A program made the position numbers and the translations under genes. DNA of 64,000 nt from Bufo bufo (taxonomy: Eukaryota; Chordata; Amphibia; Anura; Bufonidae): the NCBI RefSeq assembly GCF_905171765.1, contig NC_053392.1, positions 342,519,010-342,583,009 of the forward strand. Direction: 5' to 3'. Below are positions 56,883-64,000 of the stretch, piece after piece. Numbering within the stretch: position 1 is the first letter of the stretch; each line of letters opens with the position of its first letter. Below the pieces are notes generated by a model. It searched no databases. It was not told where the DNA came from and saw only the letters and a list, made by a program, of their open reading frames with translations.

Positions 56883-57651
56883 TATATTCCTTTTGAAGAT
56901 TGGGTGTAATCTTCCTTGTAGGAGCACCCACTCCAATTTTTGTCTAGGAGGTGAGCCTTTTCTAAATATATCTTGTTTTTATAACATGTTGGTATCAATG
57001 ATATTTGATATTTTGGTTGCTGAAAACATGTACATGGAATGGCAGTGAAGCACTGCCCAGTGAAATTAAATGGGGAACCATGATGCCACAGTAAAAAAAA
57101 AATCCAAACCTGCTGGACTTTTTGCAGTACTGGTTTAGCTCTGTTGGTAACATGTGAGTTGCAACACGATCCTGTTATTGCCTATTAATTACTATTTAGG
57201 CAGTGTCATGGGCAATGTGTGTACCCGTCAATTCAGCCCTAGCCTGTGCAAGGTGTGTACTGGCAGTATTCAGCCATATTTAGCCCTAGCCTGAATCTTC
57301 TAATTAGAGAAATTACCGGTATGTATTTCCCAAGGCCAACTTTATTGATCAGATTTCTTTGAATGTCACTGGATCACATTATCTAAACTCACATAATTGA
57401 ATAACTCTATCAATAAACTCCTATTTACAAATATAATTGTAGGCCCCTTTCCATTGCATGGAACTGGCCCCACTTAACCTTACTCTACCATGTTTTTTTG
57501 TTTTTCCATAGACCAAAGTTGAAAATAGTACCCAGTATTTTTTTAGAATCTGATCTGAGGGGGTTCCAAGTCGCTATCATGAAGTCATGTGGCCACATTG
57601 CTGACTAGTGATTGGTCCAATAGAATCTTAATTATACTGCCACCAGCTACA
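56883..57651. other. Non-coding stretch
   Basis: A small TGTAATCTTCCTTGTAGGAG hairpin-like segment near 56900, otherwise no support for any feature. Confidence 0.4.
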
Positions 57652-60600
57652 TTAAGGACCCTGCCATATTTCACCTTAAGGACCAGGCCATTTTTTGCAA
57701 AGCTGACATGTCTCACTTTATGTGGTGATAACTTTAAAACGCTTTTACTTATCCAGGCCATTCTGAGAATGTTTTCTCGTCACATATTGTACTTCATGAC
57801 AGTGGTAAAATTGAGTAAAAAATTTCATTTTTATTTATAAAAAACTACCATATTTACATTTTGAAAAATCTGCAAATTTCCAAATTTCAATTTCTCTACA
57901 TTTATAATAGATAGTAATACCTCAAAAAATAGTTATTACTTTACATTCCCCATATGTATACTTCTTGTTTGGATCATTTTGTGAATGCCATTTTATTTTT
58001 TTGGGAACATTAGAAGGCTTAGAAGTTTAGAAGCAAATCTTGAAATTTTTCAGAAAATTTCCAACACCCACTTTTTAAGGACCAGTTCAGGTCTAAAGTC
58101 ACTTTGTGACATAATAGAAACCACCCAAAAATTACCCCATTTTAGAAACTGCACCCCTCAAGGTATTCAAAACAGATTTTACAAACTTTGTTAACCCATT
58201 AGGTGTTCCACAAGAATTAATGGAAAATAGAGATTAAATTTCAGAACTTCTTTGGCAGATATTCCATTTGAATCCATTTTTTCCAGTAATAAAACAAGTG
58301 TTATCAGCCAAACAAAACTCAATTTTTATTGCCCTGATTCTGTAGTTTACAGAAACACCCCATATGTGGTCATAAACTGCTGTACAGGCATATGGCAGGG
58401 CGCAGTAGGAAAAAAACGCCATATGGTTTTTGGAGGGCAGATTTCACAGTGATAATTTTAAGTTGCCATGTCACATTTGAAGACCCCCTAATGCCCCCCT
58501 AGAGTAGAAACTCCAAAAAGTGACCCCATTTTGGAAAATACAACCCTCAAGGTATTCAAAACTGATTTTACAAACTTTGGTTACCCTTTAGGTGTTTCAC
58601 AAGAATTAAAGGAAAATGTAGATGAAATTTCAGAATTTCACTCTTTTGGAAGATTTTCCATTTGAATCCATTTTTTCCAGTAACAAAACAAGTGTTAACA
58701 GCCAAACAAAACTAAATTTTTATTGCCCTGATTCTGTAGTTTACAGAAATACCCCATATGTGGTCAGAAACTGCTGTACGGGCATACGGCAGGGCGCAAT
58801 AGGAAAAAAACGCCATATGGTTTTTGGAGGGTAGATTTCACTGGGAAAATTTTAAGTTGCCATGTCACATTTGAAGACTTCCTGATGCACCCCTAGAGTA
58901 GAAACTCCAAAAAAGTTACCCCATTTTAGAAAATACAACTCTCAAAGTATTCAAAATTGATTTTACTAACTTTGGTAACCCTTTAGGTGCTCCACAAGAA
59001 TTAAAGGAAAATGTAGATGAAATTTACAAATTTCACTTTTTTGGCAGATTTTCCATTTTAATCAATTTTTTACACTAACAAAGGAAGGGTTAACAGCCAA
59101 ACAAAACTCAATATTTATTGCGCTGATTCTATAGTTTACAGAAACACCCCCTGTGTTGTCGTAAATTGCTGTACGGGCATATGGCAAGGCACAGAAGGAA
59201 AGGAACACCATATGGTTTTTGGAAGGCAGATTTTGCTGGACTGGTTTTTTGACACCATGTCCCATTTAAAGCCCCCCTGATGCACCCCTAGAGTAGAAAC
59301 TCCAAAAAAGTGACCCCATTTTGGGTGGCAGTTTTGTTGTTACTATTTTAGGGTATATATGATTTTTGGTTGCTCTATATTACACTTTTTGTGAGGCAAG
59401 GAAACAAAAATAGCTGTTTTTGGCGTTCAGCTGACTGGTTAGATCATGTGCTATTTTTTAGAGAAGGTTGTTATGGAAGCGACAATACCAAATATGATTT
59501 TTTTTGTTTGTTTGTTTCAGTTTTACATAATAAAGCATTTTTGAAAAAAATAATTTTTTTGTGTCTCCACATTCTGAAAGCCGCAGTTTTTGTTTTTTTG
59601 TTTGTTTTTTTTTGGGGGGGGGGGGGGGGGCGATTGTCTTATGTGGGGGCTAATTTTTTCAGTATGAGATGATGGTTTGATTGGTACTATTTTAGGGTGC
59701 ATATGACATTTTGATCGCTTGGTATTACACTTTTTGTGATGTAAGGTGACAAAAAATGGCTTTTTTGACACACTTCTACTTTTTTTTATTAATTTAAGTT
59801 TTACACAATAATATCATTTTTAAAAACAAAAAGAAAATCATTTTAGGGTTTCCATAGTCTGAGAGCCATAGTTTTTTTTATTTTTTGGGCGATTGTCTTA
59901 GGTAGGGTAACATTTTTGCGGGATGAGATGACGGTTTGATTGGCACTATTTTGGAGTGCATATGACTTTTTGATCGCTTGCTAATGCTATTACACTTTTG
60001 GTGATGTAAGGTGACCAAAAAATGGCATTTTTGACACCGTTTTTATTTTTATTTTTTTGCAGTGTTCACCTGAGGGGTCTCCATATTCTGAGAATCATAG
60101 TTTTTTTTATTTTTTAGGCGATTGTCTTAGCTAGGGGCTCATTTTTTATGAGATGAGGTGATGGTTAGATTGATACTATTTTGGGGGCATACGCCTTTTT
60201 GATCGCTTCGTGTTGCACTTTAAGTGATGTAAGGTGACAAAAAAATGTTAGTTTTTTTGCACAGTTTTTATTTTCTTTTTTTGACGGTGTTCATCTGAGG
60301 GGTTAGGTCATGTGATTTTTTTTTGAGCCAGTCAATACGGATGCAGCGATACCTAATATGTTTACTTTATTTTGGGTAAAGTACGCTTTTATTTTTTTAC
60401 TTGAAACTTTTTTTTTTTTTTCCGGAAAACTTTATTTTTTTACTTTTTTTTCACTTTTTTTTTTGTCCCTCTCTTGGAATTCAACTTTTGGGGGTCTTAT
60501 CCCCTTTACAATGCTTTACAATACTTCTGTATTATAAAGCATTGGCTGTAAGTGTATTACTGAATGTAATACATTTACAGCTTCCTACCTGTGAGCTCTA

Positions 60601-60930
60601 GGGGGCTGAATCTCACAGGCTGTCACAGAAGGCAGCCACGATACCTAAGGAAGGCATCGGTCTGCCTTCCCTGCCATCGGGTCCCCGTCACAGCAGCGCG
60701 GGGACCCGATGGCTGTTTCTTCCCTGCACGGACATCGCATGTGCAGCGGCCAGCGCTGACCGTGGCACATCAAGGGTTAATTCGCAGGCATTGGAAATTT
60801 CACCGATGCCGACGCATGCAGCAGGGATCCGGCTATCAGTGACTGCCGGATCCCTGCCGCGGATCGGGCGTGCGCATCTCCTACACCCGCCTGATCATGG
60901 TCCTTAAGTCACGGACATCTTAAGGGGTCA
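57652..60930 (-). mobile_element. Large modular TTAA element (copy D2), reversed
   Basis: Starts at TTAA 57652 (TTAAGGACC, tail end). Three direct copies of a module of about 385 bp follow (58180-59320; GTTCCACAAGAATTAA, AACAGCCAAACAAAACT, CGCCATATGGTTTTTGGA). Then come several copies of the other module in reverse (59340-60360; TTTTTGATCGCTT, GTGATGTAAGGTGAC). The GC-rich head is at about 60480-60900. It ends near CTTAAGGGGTCAA (60919-60931). Same family as D0 and D1, different module numbers. A run of G18 at 59615-59632 lies inside. Non-coding. Confidence 0.65.
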
Positions 60931-62207
60931 AGGAAGCACCGTTTCCACAGTAGAAAACAAACCATTTGGTAACAAAATAAAGCAGAATTGAGCAGGGTAA
61001 AGATGGTACTATACAGTGCCTCTACCTTATTAGCCCGACTTTACTAGTGTTCAGACATTGTAATTCAGCCATTAAACTCAATTATTGAACAGTTGATTCT
61101 GTATTCAATTTGCTAATGAAGGCCATTAGAATAACATTTTGGACAATATGCTAAGTACACCTTGATAAACCCTGCAATGTTTACCCATATACACATAGAA
61201 AATTCTTCTCTACAAGTGCTGTTACCGTACATTTCAATCTTGGTTTAGTCGCACCAATTTTGTGATCGGCCAGCAAATGTTTGTTTATGCATTAAACCTT
61301 AGACTATCAGATGTATAATCCTATGCAGTACATACATTTGTGAACAGATTACTAGCCAATAATTGGACTTTCGTACAAAAGAATGTGGCCAATTCACAGC
61401 TGGTGGTCATATTGCCATGGTCAACTGTCTTATTCTACATTTGTATCATGCCTATGGCCAGCTTTATTGGCCTCTTGTCTTGGCTTGGTTGGAACTAGTA
61501 CAGTTTCGCTTAGATGTATCTTTAGTAACGTTTAGGAAATGAATACAGCATACAGAGCCCTGCAATATTCAATTACATTCTCTCCATCTGCTCACAGTAT
61601 AGGTAATTGCTTTTCTTTTGAGATATTGATATGGGCCATATTGTCTAAACATAAGATTTATTATTTAAGTGTCTTAGAGACAGGATACAATAAGTTTCAA
61701 ATGATTGTTTCACATATGTTTTGTAGGAAAACAATGCAAGAATATTTGATATAATAGTAGTAGTTTTACATTGTCAGATTTTACTTTTAGTATTGTGCTG
61801 GCTTACTTTCTAGGACACTAGTTCCAATGATACCAAGAACTCTTGGAAGACATTGTCATGAGAAAATATAGTGTTCTGCAGCCAAAAGTCTTGATGATGA
61901 CCACACACATGTTTAGACTACTATTGAAGAGACAAGTAACATTTTACTGAGAAATATGTGCTTTGAGTCAAAAGTAGAAATTGCTTGATTTACGCACATA
62001 CATAGCAAATCCTTTTCTTTCCCATGAACGTCATTCACCATTGTGACCAAAATATTTTGGCAATGACTTTCTGTGTCATTATCTTTATGTCAGGAGCAGA
62101 CAAGCTCTGTTTGTGCCCAAGACTGTGGTTTCAGAATGAGCCTCACTCCCTTAGTTTCCTAAGTTCAACAGTCATTCATGTAACTGAGCCATGTGGCACC
62201 TTTACCC
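60931..62207. other. Non-coding AT-rich stretch
   Basis: No gene, repeat end or regulatory pattern that I can support. Confidence 0.45.
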
Positions 62208-62520
62208 TTAAAGGAGTTGTCCCACCATAAGAACTTATCCTGATCAGTGTCTGTTCAACCATTGGGACCTCCACTGATTACAAGAATGGGGTGTTGGAGT
62301 CCCCAGAGTGAATGGTACACTGATTATCCATTTAACTCTATGGGATTGCTAAACCAAAGCTGAGAAAAGCACTTAATCACTCCCATATAGTTGAATGGAG
62401 CAGCACCATACATACATGACCATCGTTCTATTTAGTCCAGGGATTATAGAACCCCATACTTGTGGTCTGCAGTGGTCTTTGGATAGTGAATAAGTTATTA
62501 TAGTAAGACAACTCTTTTAA
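62208..62520. mobile_element. TTAA MITE, AAAGGAGTTGTC type
   Basis: TTAA at 62208-62211 and 62517-62520; ends AGGAGTTGTC and GACAACTCTT. Related in end sequence to 31763-32202. Confidence 0.6.
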
Positions 62521-62807
62521 TTACTATAATTGTTATTTATACAAGAGAACACTGATGGGTGATTTTTTGACTGATTTTAAATTCAGAAATTGTGCCCTTT
62601 CTTTAATGGCAGTAAACAACCTCATAAATATGGACCCATAGGAGGTCCATGTGGCACAGCTTACAGTCTGGCTACACGGTACAAGTGCATGAGTAGTAAT
62701 TCACTCTATCTCAGCTGGATTGTATGCCATGCTGTGAGTGGGTTAATGGGGTAATTGTAGTCAAACACAAATGATACGGTTGTTAAGATTCAATGTTTCA
62801 CATTTAG

Positions 62808-62983
62808 GGCTCATGCACACTATAACATCCAAGTTGTGTAACATAGCAGTAGCATAGCACCCAAAATCTCTGGGGCAATTTTATGTGGAGGTATAAGGAG
62901 TCTTCTTCTATTGGATTCTGTGTGGATTTCACAAGCTAATTCCAAAAGGAAACTGCTTGTTTGGACTTTGTGCACATGAGGAC
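62808..62983. mobile_element. Possible short MITE with GCTCATGCACA ends
   Basis: GGGCTCATGCACACT at the left and TGTGCACATGAGGACC at the right form an inverted pair, enclosing a stop-free but featureless frame on the minus strand. Confidence 0.33.
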
Positions 62984-64000
62984 CTTTCAATCCTCCTGAA
63001 GACACAGCATATAAATTAGCACAAATATCTTGCAAAGTAGTTGTTTTTATCGACAAATTCATATTGTACAATTGCATTCAAGTGTATTCACCCATAGTGC
63101 AAAGTTAATAATTATATAAAAAGTAGTCCATGAGCAGTAATCCATGAGGAGTTGTTGACTGGACGTAAAATGAGCATGTACTCAAGCCAATATATTGTAC
63201 AGGCTCCATTTATAGGGCTTAGGTTTGAATCTTTATAACCAACATATGAGGTCTATTGCATTGGAGAACTATTTTTGCCTAGGACAGCTGTTTCTCTTAA
63301 ACTAGTTTTTGCAATATGTGCTTTAAATAGTCTTCACATCATTTACATTGATGTTTAAAAGGGAAATAAAATGACAATAAGAGTAGCTTCACAGGCATAA
63401 TGTTACCACACTTCAAAAACAGCATTTCAATATAATACAGAAGTAGACATTTATGATAATTCAGCCCTAACAAACTGAAGCATGGTGCAACAGATTTATC
63501 ATTTGAGATCCACTGCTTGTCTCCTTCCTTGCCATAGATAAGCTGGATCAGGCCACTAGCCTATAAAAATCCTTTACAAAGCTTGCAAGTTTTTGGGGAA
63601 GTATGCACCATTAAAAATATAAACTAAAAATAAATCAGGGCCAAAAGAGGAGAATCAGTTATTTTCAGATACATTTGCTATTAAGTTCTGAAACTAAAAA
63701 TGCCCAAACCTTCTGTCTCCCAACAGCAGACATCAGGCTACTATCAGGCTGTCCCATGCATATTAGATTCCCTCCATTATTAACATATTCATCAGAATTT
63801 TAAAGTTTATGGCCACTCTAATGCCGTGCAATCACATAAAGGTAATTAGAACCCAATAATATGGACAGGACTAACTGTGGAAATATGGATCCGGAATGGT
63901 AGATTTCAGCAGAACTGTGGTTGTCACATTGGCTTGTTCACCTCTCCCCACTGACAAAAACATTGTGCCTCTTTGAAACTTTTGCTTTCCTTTTTGGTCC
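62984..64000. other. Non-coding AT-rich stretch to the window edge
   Basis: Nothing recognised on either strand. Confidence 0.45.

Noticed and set aside
62820..63077. 85-codon minus-strand frame
   Set aside because: Mostly within a small inverted-end repeat; no recognisable domain and ordinary chance length.

Overview
This window looks like intergenic DNA from a large vertebrate genome. An anuran amphibian is most likely, judged from the repeat families: Tc1/mariner, piggyBac-like and BED-finger hAT transposons, a Gmr1-type and a chromodomain Ty3/gypsy retrotransposon, a CR1/L2-like LINE tail, and many TTAA-flanked MITEs with AAAGGGGTTGTC-type ends. I see no host exon, tRNA, rRNA, CRISPR or bacterial-style gene. 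Every coding signal I can support belongs to a mobile element, and most are broken.

Layout. 0-16 kb: a candidate LTR fragment (about 285-840). Next comes an IS630/ISRm11-like mariner (from about 2295) cut at a TTAA by a large non-autonomous TTAA element (3082-3730 and 9318-10066). That element is itself split by a hAT transposon (3731-9317), which carries a GC-rich foldback MITE (5574-6092). A second mariner piece lies near 10.81-10.95 kb, followed by a degraded piggyBac transposase (11.0-12.8 kb) whose 3' side is a chain of alternating palindromes ending at TTAA 15598-15601.

16-31.5 kb is a nest. A repeat holding a 30-bp minisatellite (17.02-18.27 and 29.44-29.84 kb) was entered by a Gmr1-like element (18270-29443, TSD CGCCC). 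That was entered by a chromodomain gypsy element on the minus strand (21628-27591, TSD GGGGG), and that by a 629-bp sequence (24058-24686, 14-bp TSD). Coordinate arithmetic shows that removing each insertion leaves compatible reading frames. The Gmr1 element has the order gag-PR-INT-RT-RNaseH and a SCAN-like capsid segment. A palindrome-rich MITE (30148-31453) follows.

31.5-39.5 kb: several MITEs, a hammerhead-ribozyme-like tandem/inverted repeat (36.8-37.57 kb) and a LINE 3' end. 39.5-53.9 kb: a full-length Tc1 (39528-40928) abuts a 3.8-kb modular TTAA element (40932 to about 44745) that holds a TPRT-type insertion and a perfect solo LTR. A nearly complete 8.9-kb hAT element follows (44784-53667, perfect 8-bp TSD); its transposase stays in one frame through three stop codons. 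A 190-bp inverted repeat pair (39107-39297, 53712-53893) brackets this block.

54-64 kb: MITEs, a 1.26-kb palindrome with a hammerhead-like motif in its loop (55625-56882), another modular TTAA element (57652 to about 60930), and otherwise quiet AT-rich DNA. Family names are from recognition of motifs and ends by eye; no database was searched.
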